From a candidate division WOR-3 bacterium (GTDB lineage: Bacteria; SDB-A): 38,777 nucleotides of DNA. Shown here piece after piece: positions 1 to 10,347 of the stretch. Each line of letters starts with the position of its first letter. The first letter of the stretch is position 1. A program made the position numbers and the translations under genes. The notes beneath the pieces were generated by a model. That model ran no database searches. It was not told the origin of the DNA and worked only from the letters and a program-made list of their open reading frames with translations. The stretch is taken from NCBI GenBank assembly GCA_016926475.1, contig JAFGON010000075.1, forward strand, positions 1 to 38,777, given 5' to 3'.

Positions 1-538
1 CGGCGTGCATCATTTGCTTGCCTGCTCTTGAAGCTCCGCCCATGGAAAGATTTTTTATCGCCCCCCCAACTCCGGCGAGAAGATGCCCTTTGAAATGCGA
101 AAAAACCAGCAGGCTGTCCGCTCTGAATATAGCCCCGCCCACTGGAAAATTCTTGAAATGTACGCCTTTTGTCTTCACCCTCACAACATCTCCTCCGTCG
201 TAACCGTCGGCGATCAATACCGGAACTTTTAGTTTTTCCTGGCAAAATCCATGGTCGTAGGCGAGGTTCAGATGGCTTACAGTTCTGCTCCTCTCGCTTC
301 TGTAGAGAACGTTGGTGTCGGTGACAAAACTCATCCGCGCCTTTTCTCCCAAAGCTTTCAACAATGCCGCGAGAAGATCGGAGGACAGATGGGTTTTGTT
401 TCCCCTCTCGCCGAAATGAACTTTTACGGCTACGGTTCCTTTTAAAACCTCTGGTATCGAGGGGATCAGTTTCAAAAGAGCCTCTTCGGCAGTCGCGTTT
501 TTTACACCGGAAAAATGCACTTTGGCTTTTTTGTCCAT
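1..538 (-). CDS. DUF362-family iron-sulfur protein, cut by window edge
   Basis: An open frame runs on the minus strand from an ATG at 538 to the left edge without a stop, so only the first 179 residues are present. The translation starts MDKKAKVHFSGVKN and contains AVKVHFGERGN, TDTNVLYRSERSRT, HLNLAYDHGF, LLVFSHFKGHLLAGVGGAIKN and MGGASRAGKQMMH. These match the conserved core of DUF362 proteins, which usually go on to a C-terminal 4Fe-4S ferredoxin-like part. That part would lie beyond the edge and cannot be checked. The gene starts 12 bases after the stop of the FtsB-like gene and is the last member of an eno-ftsB-DUF362 minus-strand run. The molecular function of DUF362 proteins is not established; an electron-transfer role is an inference from the family's Fe-S domain. 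Short plus-strand open frames over the same bases are shadows. Confidence 0.85.
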   Translation of the reverse strand, partial: MDKKAKVHFSGVKNATAEEALLKLIPSIPEVLKGTVAVKVHFGERGNKTHLSSDLLAALLKALGEKARMSFVTDTNVLYRSERSRTVSHLNLAYDHGFCQEKLKVPVLIADGYDGGDVVRVKTKGVHFKNFPVGGAIFRADSLLVFSHFKGHLLAGVGGAIKNLSMGGASRAGKQMMHA

Positions 539-550
539 GTCTTTCACGCC

Positions 551-868
551 TCACTCGGGAGAGTCGAGAAAATCGTAGATCAAAACAAGGCTGTCGTTTT
601 TTATCACAAAAAAAGCTTCTCCCTTCCTACCCATGCCGGAAAGCCTGAAAACCCGCTCCCAGTATGCAGTATCTCTTTCAAGCCTTTGACGGTTGTAGCT
701 CAAAAGAGCTCTTTTCATCTTTAGCTCGACGAGCTTGTATTCAAGAGAGTCGTTCTTTTTTCTCATTTTATTTAAAGCGACGAAACTTTCAGGTCCAACG
801 AAAACAGCTTTAAACACGATCGCTATAGCGACGGCAGCCATGAAGGCAAAAATCACTTTGTATTTCAA
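551..868 (-). CDS. FtsB/DivIC-like septum formation initiator protein
   Basis: This 105-residue protein has a short positive N-terminus, one membrane segment at about residues 5-25, then a charged helical stretch (about 30-70, KMRKKNDSLEYKLVELKMKR) with coiled-coil character. The size and layout are those of the FtsB/DivIC family, bitopic proteins that join FtsL and FtsQ/DivIB in the divisome. The sequence itself is weakly conserved, so the call rests on architecture and context: it lies 2 bases downstream of enolase, an arrangement seen in many bacteria. It is probably cotranscribed with eno and the DUF362 gene. The C-terminal part (FFVIKNDSLVLIYDFLD) looks like a small globular tail. Another small coiled-coil membrane protein remains possible. 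Confidence 0.75.
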   Translation of the reverse strand: MKYKVIFAFMAAVAIAIVFKAVFVGPESFVALNKMRKKNDSLEYKLVELKMKRALLSYNRQRLERDTAYWERVFRLSGMGRKGEAFFVIKNDSLVLIYDFLDSPE

Positions 869-870
869 TC

Positions 871-3655
<2,785 letters not shown>

Positions 3656-3670
3656 TCTCAGGGTCAGGTC

Positions 3671-3705
3671 AAAAAAAGAGCGGTGTTGATCACCGCTCTT
3701 TTTTT
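3671..3705. terminator. Bidirectional intrinsic terminator
   Basis: A stem of 15 bases (3671-3685, ending GAGCGGTG) pairs with 3691-3705 around a 5-base loop. The GC core is flanked by seven A on the left and seven T on the right, so it works on either strand. It sits between the convergent stops of gdhA (3655) and the HAD gene (3707). Confidence 0.9.
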
Positions 3706-3706
3706 A

Positions 3707-4363
3707 TTAGTTCAAAAACCGGGCCAGTTCTTCGAGAGTCTCTTCTACAAAAAAATCTATGAACCCTATTTTTCTTTCTTCCTCTTTTTCTTTTTCTGAT
3801 TTGCAAATCAGGACATCAACCGCTGTAATACCCGCCTTTTTCGACGCTTCAAGAGCAGTCGGAGCGTCGTCGACCAACAGGGATGAATTCACTTTCGAGT
3901 TGGTCTCCTCCAGAACTTTCAGATATGTTTCTGTCAAATCCTTGTGCTGACAAAAAAACATACCGTCGAAAAACCCATCCATGCTGAATTTCCTTAAAAC
4001 AGGGATGACGAGTTCGCTTTTGTTTGAAGTCTGAAGGTAGATCCTGTAACCGTCTTTCCGCAATCCCGTCAGAATTTCTACAGCGCCTTTTACTGGTTCC
4101 ACTTCTTCCTCGTAGGGTTTTCTGGCTATTTCAAACCATTCGGCGACTATCTGCTCCGTAGAGCTTTTTATTCCGAAATTTTCCCTGAAATACACCGCAG
4201 TGTTCTCGAAAGACATGCCCTCGATTTTCGATTTCAGGTCCATAGGGACTTCTATACCGTGTTGCGCGAGAAACTTCTCGTCTATAGATTCCCATATCCA
4301 AATCGTGTCCGCGAGAGTTCCGTCAAAATCGAAAAATATGGTTTTGTGTTTTTTTTCTTTCAT
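3707..4363 (-). CDS. HAD-superfamily hydrolase, phosphoglycolate-phosphatase-like
   Basis: This 218-residue soluble protein has haloacid dehalogenase motif I as FFDFDGTLADT (nucleophile D12, general acid D14), a helical cap (about 20-85), motif II as LQTSNKS, and motif IV as LLVDDAPTALEAS with tandem aspartates. The motif III lysine is probably in CQHKDLTETY, not the usual GKPxP. Most relatives dephosphorylate small metabolites such as phosphoglycolate; the substrate here cannot be told. It stands alone: convergent with gdhA across the shared terminator and divergent from the CxxCxxCC gene. No clear Shine-Dalgarno precedes the ATG at 4363. The tail is unusually rich in Lys and Glu (KSEKEKEEERK). 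Confidence 0.88.
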   Translation of the reverse strand: MKEKKHKTIFFDFDGTLADTIWIWESIDEKFLAQHGIEVPMDLKSKIEGMSFENTAVYFRENFGIKSSTEQIVAEWFEIARKPYEEEVEPVKGAVEILTGLRKDGYRIYLQTSNKSELVIPVLRKFSMDGFFDGMFFCQHKDLTETYLKVLEETNSKVNSSLLVDDAPTALEASKKAGITAVDVLICKSEKEKEEERKIGFIDFFVEETLEELARFLN

Positions 4364-4421
4364 GTAATATAATTAGAGCTGGATTTTCAGAACCGAAATA
4401 AACTAAAAGGAAAACACTGCG

Positions 4422-4853
4422 ATGTCAAAGTATTTTTTTGAACGGGGAATAAGGTTCGAGTGTCAGAATTGCGGAGCCTGCTGCGACGTCGAAAACGGAG
4501 TGGTCTATCTTTCTGAAGAAGATATGATAAAAATTCCAAAATTTCTCGGAATTTCCCAAGATGATTTTCGGCTAAAATACACTGCCAGAGATGAAGACGG
4601 AAACAATATCATAAAAGACGGGCACCCTTCTAAATGCAGGTTTTTATTCCAAAACAAGTGTATGATATATCCAGTCAGACCTGTTCAGTGCAGAACTTAT
4701 CCTTTCTGGTCAAGCAATCTGCAGGACGAGAAAAAATTCTTTTCTCTGCCTTGCCCGGGAATAGGAAAAGGCAAAATCGTAGGGGCAGAAACCATTCAAG
4801 AGATGTTTTTGGAACACAGAGAATTTTTAGCGAAGCTTTTTGGGTTAATATGA
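4422..4853 (+). CDS. YkgJ-family cysteine cluster protein
   Basis: This 143-residue protein carries the family signature FECQNCGACCDVENG (C14, C17, C20, C21) followed by KCRF (C72), NKCMIYPVRPVQCRTYPFW (C80, C90). This layout defines the YkgJ/UPF0153 group, thought to bind zinc or an Fe-S cluster; its biochemical role is unknown. It is the first gene of a five-gene plus-strand run. Its TGA stop overlaps the ATG of the ApbE gene by four bases (ATGA at 4850), which suggests translational coupling. The pairing with a flavin transferase and a radical SAM enzyme hints at a role in metal or redox cofactor handling, but that is inference. Confidence 0.9.
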   Translation: MSKYFFERGIRFECQNCGACCDVENGVVYLSEEDMIKIPKFLGISQDDFRLKYTARDEDGNNIIKDGHPSKCRFLFQNKCMIYPVRPVQCRTYPFWSSNLQDEKKFFSLPCPGIGKGKIVGAETIQEMFLEHREFLAKLFGLI

Positions 4854-5848
4854 ATTTCAAAAAAATCATTTTTTTCGTCTCCCTCGTCGCGATTTTTTCC
4901 TGTTCAAAAAATTCCCGGGAAATTTTCAGGGAAGAGACTTCTTTTATATGCATGGACACCAAAATCAAAATCGTAGTCACCGGTCAAGACCGGGAAACTT
5001 TGAAAAACTGCCTGCAAAAGGCTTCACAAAAACTTTCTTTGTTCGACTCTCTCTTCGGACCCGAGAACAGATTTCTCATAGATTCTCCACTGGATCCGTT
5101 GTCGGTCTATCTCTGGGAAAAGTCCTGCGAAATGAACAATGCCACCGAAGGGGCTTTTGACCCAGCTCTCGGAGAAGTATCCGCGCTCTGGGGAGATTTC
5201 GACGCGGGAGACATAAAAATTCCCGACAGGTCATTGTTGGACTCGTTGATAGAAGTCAGAAAACTTTGTTTTCCTAACGTCGAAAACGGATTGTTGGTTT
5301 ATACTCAATGGATGAAACCCGACCTCGGAGGCATCGCAAAAGGTCTCGCCGTAAGGACAGCCGCTGAAATTTGCGATTCTCTTGGAGCGGAAGGGATCCT
5401 AGTCGAAGCCGGCGGAGACATCTGCGCTCTGGGTTTTCGCGAAGACAAGAAGCCATGGAAAATTGGAGTGCTGCACCCGAGAAAACCAAACGAACTCGTA
5501 GCTGTTTTATCACTAAAAAACCTTTCTGTATGCACATCCGGCGACTATGAAAGGTATGCCGTCAAAGACGGAGTTAGGTATCACCACGTTTTAAACCCTT
5601 TTACCCTGAGCCCATCGGAAGGAATCGCCAGCGCGACGGTCGTCTGTGAAAAGGCAGAGGAAGCGGACGCCTACTCGACGGCGTTCATGATTCTGCCCTT
5701 GGAAAAGAGCATGAACATAGCAAAAGAAAAAAATCTCGATATTCTATTGGCGGTTTTGTCGGACACTACACTTGAGTTTATTTGCTCTCCGGGTTTTGAA
5801 AGACACGTAATCAAATGGAACTGCCCCCACAGGGAATTCAGACCTTGA
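4850..5848 (+). CDS. apbE: ApbE-like FAD:protein FMN transferase, lipoprotein
   Basis: ApbE enzymes move FMN from FAD to a threonine or serine of target proteins, usually outside the cytoplasmic membrane. The 332-residue product begins MNFKKIIFFVSLVAIFSC, a lipoprotein-type signal with acceptor C18, although the -2 residue is a less usual Phe. Family motifs seen are EGAFDPALGEVSALWG, KPDLGGIAKGLAV, LVEAGGDICALG, CTSGDYERY, HHVLNP and EADAYSTAFMIL, the last holding metal-binding Asp/Thr positions. The normal PxTG after HHVLNP reads PFTLSPSEG, a deviation from consensus. The open frame extends upstream, but the ATG at 4850 overlaps the preceding stop and gives the signal peptide. Its 3' end overlaps the radical SAM gene by 34 bases. 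No FMN-acceptor domain is seen in the window. Confidence 0.92.
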   Translation: MNFKKIIFFVSLVAIFSCSKNSREIFREETSFICMDTKIKIVVTGQDRETLKNCLQKASQKLSLFDSLFGPENRFLIDSPLDPLSVYLWEKSCEMNNATEGAFDPALGEVSALWGDFDAGDIKIPDRSLLDSLIEVRKLCFPNVENGLLVYTQWMKPDLGGIAKGLAVRTAAEICDSLGAEGILVEAGGDICALGFREDKKPWKIGVLHPRKPNELVAVLSLKNLSVCTSGDYERYAVKDGVRYHHVLNPFTLSPSEGIASATVVCEKAEEADAYSTAFMILPLEKSMNIAKEKNLDILLAVLSDTTLEFICSPGFERHVIKWNCPHREFRP

Positions 5849-6831
5849 AAAAAGCATTGTTCTCCCAAAAAATGCCAGACGGCTCGGTCAAATGCCTTCT
5901 CTGTTTTCATGAATGTGTCATAGGAGAAAACAAAACAGGACTATGCAGAGTAAGGGGGAACGTTGGTGGAGAACTATACAACATCGGCTATGGAAAGACA
6001 ATTTCGATGTCGATAGACCCCATAGAAAAAAAACCTCTCTACCACTTCAAACCAGGTTCGGTAATTTTGTCAATAGGACCCAACGGGTGCAACCTCGACT
6101 GCCCTTACTGCCAAAATTCCGAGATCTCCCAGGAAAACGCCCAGACAATCTACCTTTCCCCGGAAAATGCCGGCAAATTGTCGAGAAAAAACGGATCTGT
6201 AGGTTTGGCTTATACGTACACGGAACCTCTGGTGTGGTATGAATACATTCTCGATGCGGGTGAGGAAGTTAAAAAAAACGGGGGTTGCAACGTAATAGTC
6301 TCCAACGGCGTCATAAATGAAGCGCCTCTTAAAAAAATCATACCCCTGATAGACGCGGCGAACATAGACTTAAAGACGTTTTCAAGTGAAAAATACAGAA
6401 AAATACTCAAGGGAGATCTCGATTCGGTGCTCAGGACAATCAGACTTCTCAAAGAAAATTCGGTTCACGTCGAAGTGACGACACTCGTCGTCACCGGATT
6501 CAACGACACCGATGACGAAATTGAAAACTCCGCTAAGTTTATTGCTTCTGTGGACCCTCGAATTCCATACCACATATCGAGATATTTTCCCCATTATAAA
6601 TACGAAGCGCCCCCGACATCCGAGGAAAAACTCGGCAGATTTTACGAGATAGCTAAAAATTATCTGTCGTTCGTTTACCTTGGGAATACCTTTCAAGCTG
6701 GTAAAAACGACACTTATTGCCCGGATTGCCTAAACCTCTGGATTGAAAGATCGTATTTCTCTGCTGACATAATCGGAATCCGGGATGGAAAATGCTCTAA
6801 GTGCGGCAGAGACACCGGGATACAGTTCTGA
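5815..6831 (+). CDS. AmmeMemoRadiSam-type radical SAM enzyme
   Basis: This 338-residue protein matches the radical SAM member of the AmmeMemoRadiSam trio (radical SAM, MEMO1-like, AMMECR1-like). It has an N-terminal CLLCFHECVIGENKTGLCRVRGN segment, DPIEKKPLYHFKPGS, then the cluster motif CX3CX2C as GCNLDCPYCQN (C92, C96, C99). Four further cysteines at the C-terminus (CPDC 302-305, CSKC 327-330) look like a zinc-ribbon. The reaction is unknown in the family; older annotation as pyruvate formate-lyase activase is misleading. MEMO1 and AMMECR1 homologues are not in the window. The ATG at 5815 lies inside apbE; a later ATG at 5872 would remove part of the N-terminal segment, so the earlier one is preferred. 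The next gene starts 5 bases after the stop. Confidence 0.92.
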   Translation: MELPPQGIQTLKKALFSQKMPDGSVKCLLCFHECVIGENKTGLCRVRGNVGGELYNIGYGKTISMSIDPIEKKPLYHFKPGSVILSIGPNGCNLDCPYCQNSEISQENAQTIYLSPENAGKLSRKNGSVGLAYTYTEPLVWYEYILDAGEEVKKNGGCNVIVSNGVINEAPLKKIIPLIDAANIDLKTFSSEKYRKILKGDLDSVLRTIRLLKENSVHVEVTTLVVTGFNDTDDEIENSAKFIASVDPRIPYHISRYFPHYKYEAPPTSEEKLGRFYEIAKNYLSFVYLGNTFQAGKNDTYCPDCLNLWIERSYFSADIIGIRDGKCSKCGRDTGIQF

Positions 6832-6836
6832 CCCAG

Positions 6837-7220
6837 ATGAAGAGCATTTTAAAATTCTATCCCTATCAGAGAGACTACTTTGTAGTCGGAATTTTTTTCG
6901 CTCTCGCCGTCATTTTAATAATCAACAAATTCAAAACGGAAGAAAAAAGCTATTACGCCGTTGTGGAAACAGCCCAGGGTGAAAATGTTTCGGTTCCCCT
7001 TTCAAAGGACACGTCTTTCTCCGTCGAGGGGAGAATCGGAAGAAGTGAAATCCAAATCGAATCCGGAAGGGCGAGAATAGCATCCTCTCCTTGCCCGAAA
7101 CAGATATGCGTGAAAAGGGGATGGATAAGCCGCACATGGGAATCTGCCACCTGTCTGCCTAACGGAGTTTGGCTTTCCATAGAAGGCGAAAAACAAGATA
7201 TTGACGCGACGACTTATTGA
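6837..7220 (+). CDS. NusG domain II-containing membrane protein (EetA-like)
   Basis: This 127-residue protein has one N-terminal membrane helix (about 14-30, YFVVGIFFALAVILIIN) and an extracytosolic domain with the NusG_II signature SSPCPKQICVKRGWISRTW plus ATCLPNGVWLSIEG (C86, C91, C106). Despite the name this is not the transcription factor NusG. An open frame extends 12 codons upstream, but the ATG at 6837, 5 bases after the radical SAM stop, gives the expected N-terminus. Such proteins are often encoded beside a Gx transporter gene, as here (1-base gap), and near apbE. I recall the same pair as EetA/EetB in Gram-positive extracellular electron-transfer loci. The biochemical role is unknown; a redox role through the cysteines is inference. 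Confidence 0.88.
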   Translation: MKSILKFYPYQRDYFVVGIFFALAVILIINKFKTEEKSYYAVVETAQGENVSVPLSKDTSFSVEGRIGRSEIQIESGRARIASSPCPKQICVKRGWISRTWESATCLPNGVWLSIEGEKQDIDATTY

Positions 7221-7221
7221 T

Positions 7222-7740
7222 ATGAAAATCGGCTTGGGAAAAATAATCGAACTCTCTGTCTTTTCTTCGTTGGTAGTCTCTCTGCATACGATAGAGAGCT
7301 TTCTCAACCCCACATTCTTTAAAATCGGACTCGGCAACGCCGTTGTTCTTTACCTGATTCTCAACAGAAGGACATCGACGGCGCTGATTACAACGCTTTT
7401 AAAAATCGCCGCTTACGGATTTTTGTCAGGTTCATTCCTAAGTCCTGTTTTTTTTGCCGTATTATTTGCATCAATTTCAAGTTTTACGTTGATGGCGGTT
7501 TTCATCCGAGTTTTAAAAACAGGACCGATAGGCGCGAGCATACCCGCGAGCTGTGCTCATAACCTGGTAATTCTTCTGTTCGCCGAAATTCTGATCAGGG
7601 GCATAACCTCTTCCCTTTTCCCCTTTGTTTTCGCGTTCAGTGTCTTAACCGGCTTTATAACCGGCTGGGCCGCTTTTATTTCTTTGAAAACTCTAAAAAA
7701 CCTTGACACAAAAAAAGATGAGTATAAAATAACTTTTTAA
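7222..7740 (+). CDS. Gx transporter family membrane protein (EetB-like)
   Basis: The 172-residue hydrophobic protein has about five membrane segments and the family pattern HTIESFLNPTFFKIGLGNAVVLYLI near the N-terminus, then GFLSGSF, SFTLMAVFIRVLKTGPIGASIPASCAHN and a final segment near FSVLTGFITGWAAF. The family is also annotated as heptaprenyl diphosphate synthase component I, but it looks like an ECF-type S-component-like membrane protein, and substrate and function are not established. The ATG at 7222 follows the NusG_II stop by one base; a TTG at 7201 in the same frame lies inside the upstream gene and is not preferred. It closes the plus-strand run, and tRNA-Ala begins three bases after the stop codon. 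Confidence 0.88.
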   Translation: MKIGLGKIIELSVFSSLVVSLHTIESFLNPTFFKIGLGNAVVLYLILNRRTSTALITTLLKIAAYGFLSGSFLSPVFFAVLFASISSFTLMAVFIRVLKTGPIGASIPASCAHNLVILLFAEILIRGITSSLFPFVFAFSVLTGFITGWAAFISLKTLKNLDTKKDEYKITF

Positions 7741-7742
7741 GT

Positions 7743-7819
7743 GGGGCTGTGGCGCAGTTGGCTAGCGCGATTGACTGGCAGTCAATAGGTCACGGGTTCG
7801 AATCCCGTCAGCTCCACCA
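7743..7819 (+). tRNA. tRNA-Ala (anticodon GGC)
   Basis: A full cloverleaf can be read: acceptor GGGGCTG (7743-7749) with CAGCTCC (7809-7815), D stem GCGC/GCGC (7752-7755, 7765-7768), anticodon stem ATTGA/TCAAT with loop CTGGCAG and anticodon GGC at 7777-7779, T stem ACGGG/CCCGT with loop TTCGAAT. The third acceptor pair is G7745-T7813, the G3:U70 pair that marks alanine tRNAs. The terminal CCA is encoded. It starts just after the Gx transporter stop and ends 28 bases before a lipoprotein gene on the same strand. Confidence 0.98.
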
Positions 7820-7847
7820 TAAGTCGCGACAATAAGATGGAGGTAGC

Positions 7848-8732
7848 ATGAAGAAGTGTCTTATAATATTTCTCTCGGTTGCATTACTGTTGAGTCTTTT
7901 CTCCTGTGTCACTGAATCTGAAGCGGACGCTTCGGGTAAAATTAAAAGAGCTGACCTCGCGCTGAAGAATCTCAGGCAGTCAATGGATAAGTTTTACCAG
8001 GTCAGAGGTTACTACCCATACATCTCGGCGAATCTCGTCCCCGAAAATGCCAGTGTTGAACTGATTGTTGACGACACCGGAATATTCATAAATTCAAGGG
8101 AAAATTCAGTCGCTCTGTCGTACATCACCGACACGACTCTTTTCAACGAATCAGACGACAGCATCCTTCTGAAAAAAGACGAGTTTCTCGTGAGAAGGTG
8201 GGTTTACTACCTGAGGTCTTCGGACAGACACCTGATTATAGACACACTGAACGCGTCATTGAATTTTGGAGAAAACGAAAGCCTCGGAGCTGTTTTACGC
8301 GTTAAAGACACGAATTTCATCATCGCTGTCCGCGACGGAACTTCTGAAATGCCTTATCACATATACGAAGTTACACCTTCGAATCTTCTGGCGGTGAAAG
8401 ACAGCGGGTTGATTTCATTCGTGAAAGGCGAATACACGCTTTCTTTTGAGAGTTATTCGTATGCGCAAAACAACGAGACGAACAGTTTATGGCTTTTTGA
8501 CACTTTGGCTTTGATCGAAGACTCCACAACTCTTAGGGAGATAAAAGAAGCCATCGCTCTTGAGGATTTTATCTACGAAACTTCCGACCCTTTCAGAAAG
8601 TATTTTATTGCGGCTCACGCCACCGATAGAAACAACACTCCTGTCACCACGAGAAAAGTCGCCAAAGCTTCTTACGATTACTCCATGGAAAACATTCAGG
8701 CTATAGATCCTGTAGAATACAGCAGTGAATAG
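7848..8732 (+). CDS. Lipoprotein with pseudopilin-like N-terminal segment, function unknown
   Basis: I do not recognise the family as a whole. The 294-residue product starts MKKCLIIFLSVALLLSLFSC, a lipoprotein signal with acceptor C20. Residues about 30-65 (KIKRADLALKNLRQSMDKFYQVRGYYPY) resemble the stalk-to-globular junction of type II secretion pseudopilins, where a helix leads to an xYxxxxGxYP pattern; it lacks the type IV prepilin leader, so it would be lipid-anchored. The rest is beta-rich with many acidic residues and no catalytic motif. GGAGGT at 7839-7844 sits 3 bases before the ATG. It is the first gene of a plus-strand cluster with a TPR lipoprotein, a single-pass membrane protein and an Omp85-like gene, which suggests an envelope role. 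Confidence 0.7.
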   Translation: MKKCLIIFLSVALLLSLFSCVTESEADASGKIKRADLALKNLRQSMDKFYQVRGYYPYISANLVPENASVELIVDDTGIFINSRENSVALSYITDTTLFNESDDSILLKKDEFLVRRWVYYLRSSDRHLIIDTLNASLNFGENESLGAVLRVKDTNFIIAVRDGTSEMPYHIYEVTPSNLLAVKDSGLISFVKGEYTLSFESYSYAQNNETNSLWLFDTLALIEDSTTLREIKEAIALEDFIYETSDPFRKYFIAAHATDRNNTPVTTRKVAKASYDYSMENIQAIDPVEYSSE

Positions 8733-8776
8733 ACTTAATTCAAGGCAGAATTTGCATGAATAGATTTGGAGGGATA

Positions 8777-9931
8777 ATGTTTGGAATATTTAAAAAAGCG
8801 GGATTTTTGCCGATATTGATGTTTCTCGTCATGACCTGCCAGACCACCGGTCAGGTTCTAAACGGGGAAGACAATTCACTCGCAAGCGATGAATACGGAT
8901 GCAAAAAATTCTACAACCTCGCGATAAACTACCAGAGGAGCAGGTTGTGGATGGAGGCGGTCGAATTTTACGAAAAAGCCATCGCTTGTTCTTCAGACTA
9001 CACCGAAGCTTACGTCGGACTCGGGAACCTCTATGAAGAGATAGATTCCACCGAAGCCGCTCTTTCGGTTTGGCAGAATATGATGACGACTTTCCCGGAC
9101 AGAATAGAACCCTACATCGAATACGCAGGGTATCTGAGTGATCAGGAAAATTTCGTCGAAGCCGAGGAAATGTATAAAACAGCCTATTCAATAGATTCAA
9201 CGAATTCTACGGCGATACTCGGTCTGGCTGATATTCTCACAAAGCAGGACAAATTTGACGAAGCCCTGCCGTATTTGGAAAGAGCGATTGATTTCACTGA
9301 AGATTCCGCTGTTCTGCTCGCTCTCAAACAGAGAATGGCGAAATGCTATGTCGGAATAGGTTGTCCCGATAAAGCTTCGAGCCTTCTCGAGGAGATTTTA
9401 ATCGCTTATCCGGACAGGATTGAAATTCACGCGTGGTTAGCGGAAGCCTACCAGGGAATGCGCGAATACGACAAAGCCATCCAGCACATGGAAATCCTGA
9501 TAGAGAGCGATTCATCTTTGCAGAGGTTGATGGAATACGGCTCTCTTCTCGCGGTCGCCGGAAGGACATCCGAAGCCATAGCCATCTTCAGAAGGGCTAT
9601 CGGAAGCGGAGGCGGTCTGTCGGCTTATAAAAAAGTGATAAGCCTTCTAAACAGCTCCGGTCAGACTTCCATGGCAATGCAGTTCGCCCAGGAAGCCCTC
9701 TCTTCTTATCCAACCGACAGCTACCTGAACGTTTTGGTCGGCACAAAATACCAAGCCGCGGCCGTAGACGCGTGGAACAACCAGAACTGGGACGAATGCA
9801 TAGCCAACTGTGATATAGCAATTTCATATTTCTCAAACGCTACATCCGGCTCATACGTCTCCCAGGCTCAGCAGAAACTCGCTAATGTACAACAGTTGAG
9901 AGAAGCCGCAAGGCTCAAGAAGATATACTGA
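8777..9931 (+). CDS. TPR-repeat lipoprotein
   Basis: The 384-residue product has a probable lipoprotein signal MFGIFKKAGFLPILMFLVMTC (acceptor C21, with an imperfect lipobox) and then a solenoid of roughly eight to nine tetratricopeptide repeats, for example YQRSRLWMEAVEFYEKAIAC, TEAYVGLGNLYEEIDSTEAA, NFVEAEEMYKTAYSID, KFDEALPYLERAIDF and MREYDKAIQHMEILI. TPR proteins are scaffolds for protein contacts. An ATG at 8756 in the same frame would add seven residues, but GGAGGG at 8768-8773 points to the ATG at 8777. It lies 44 bases after the preceding lipoprotein gene and 2 bases before the next gene. In context it may assist outer-membrane assembly in the manner of BamD-like TPR lipoproteins, but that is inference from neighbours only. 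Confidence 0.85.
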   Translation: MFGIFKKAGFLPILMFLVMTCQTTGQVLNGEDNSLASDEYGCKKFYNLAINYQRSRLWMEAVEFYEKAIACSSDYTEAYVGLGNLYEEIDSTEAALSVWQNMMTTFPDRIEPYIEYAGYLSDQENFVEAEEMYKTAYSIDSTNSTAILGLADILTKQDKFDEALPYLERAIDFTEDSAVLLALKQRMAKCYVGIGCPDKASSLLEEILIAYPDRIEIHAWLAEAYQGMREYDKAIQHMEILIESDSSLQRLMEYGSLLAVAGRTSEAIAIFRRAIGSGGGLSAYKKVISLLNSSGQTSMAMQFAQEALSSYPTDSYLNVLVGTKYQAAAVDAWNNQNWDECIANCDIAISYFSNATSGSYVSQAQQKLANVQQLREAARLKKIY

Positions 9932-9933
9932 AA

Positions 9934-10347
9934 ATGGACAAAACACACACAACCAAAAATGGCGCCGCAAAGAAATGGGCATTGCTCTCATTTCTCCTGC
10001 TGTTAATAGCTGGTTATATCGGCTTTCAGTTTTTGGCGATACCAATCCGCCAATACGAAATCAGAAAGAAAGCGGATGAAAAAATCAGGTTCGAAGACAA
10101 TGAAGTCATCAGGACAAAACTCGTCCAATTCATGAAAGAAAAAGGGGTAACCATATCACCCGACAGCATTTTCATAAGGCGGAAAGGGAAAGGTGAAATT
10201 GGTGACAGTGTCGCTATACAATTCAGCTACACCGACAGCTGCAGACTCTTGGGCGATGTTCTGGACATACCGCTTAACCGATACTTTGTCTTTCACCATG
10301 ACATCGAGCTGAAAAACATCATGCAAGATGCACCTCTGCGTAAGTAG
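9934..10347 (+). CDS. Single-pass membrane protein, function unknown
   Basis: This 137-residue protein has a polar N-terminus, one membrane helix at about residues 14-34 (WALLSFLLLLIAGYIGFQFL) and a soluble domain of about 100 residues, presumably extracytoplasmic. The domain (VIRTKLVQFMKEKGVTISPD through FHHDIELKN) has an alternating helix and strand pattern that reminds me of DUF4845-type domains, but I cannot confirm this. It follows the TPR gene by two bases. Its last 20 bases (10328-10347) overlap the probable start of the Omp85-like gene, so the three are likely translated from one message. Confidence 0.72.
   Translation: MDKTHTTKNGAAKKWALLSFLLLLIAGYIGFQFLAIPIRQYEIRKKADEKIRFEDNEVIRTKLVQFMKEKGVTISPDSIFIRRKGKGEIGDSVAIQFSYTDSCRLLGDVLDIPLNRYFVFHHDIELKNIMQDAPLRK

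Noticed and set aside
18-648. Short plus-strand open frames at the left edge as genes
   Set aside because: They lie opposite the DUF362 and FtsB-like minus-strand genes, which have clear family motifs; the plus-strand translations have none.
6837-7220. Transcription factor NusG
   Set aside because: The protein has an N-terminal membrane helix and only the NusG_II-type domain with three cysteines, without the NGN or KOW parts of NusG.
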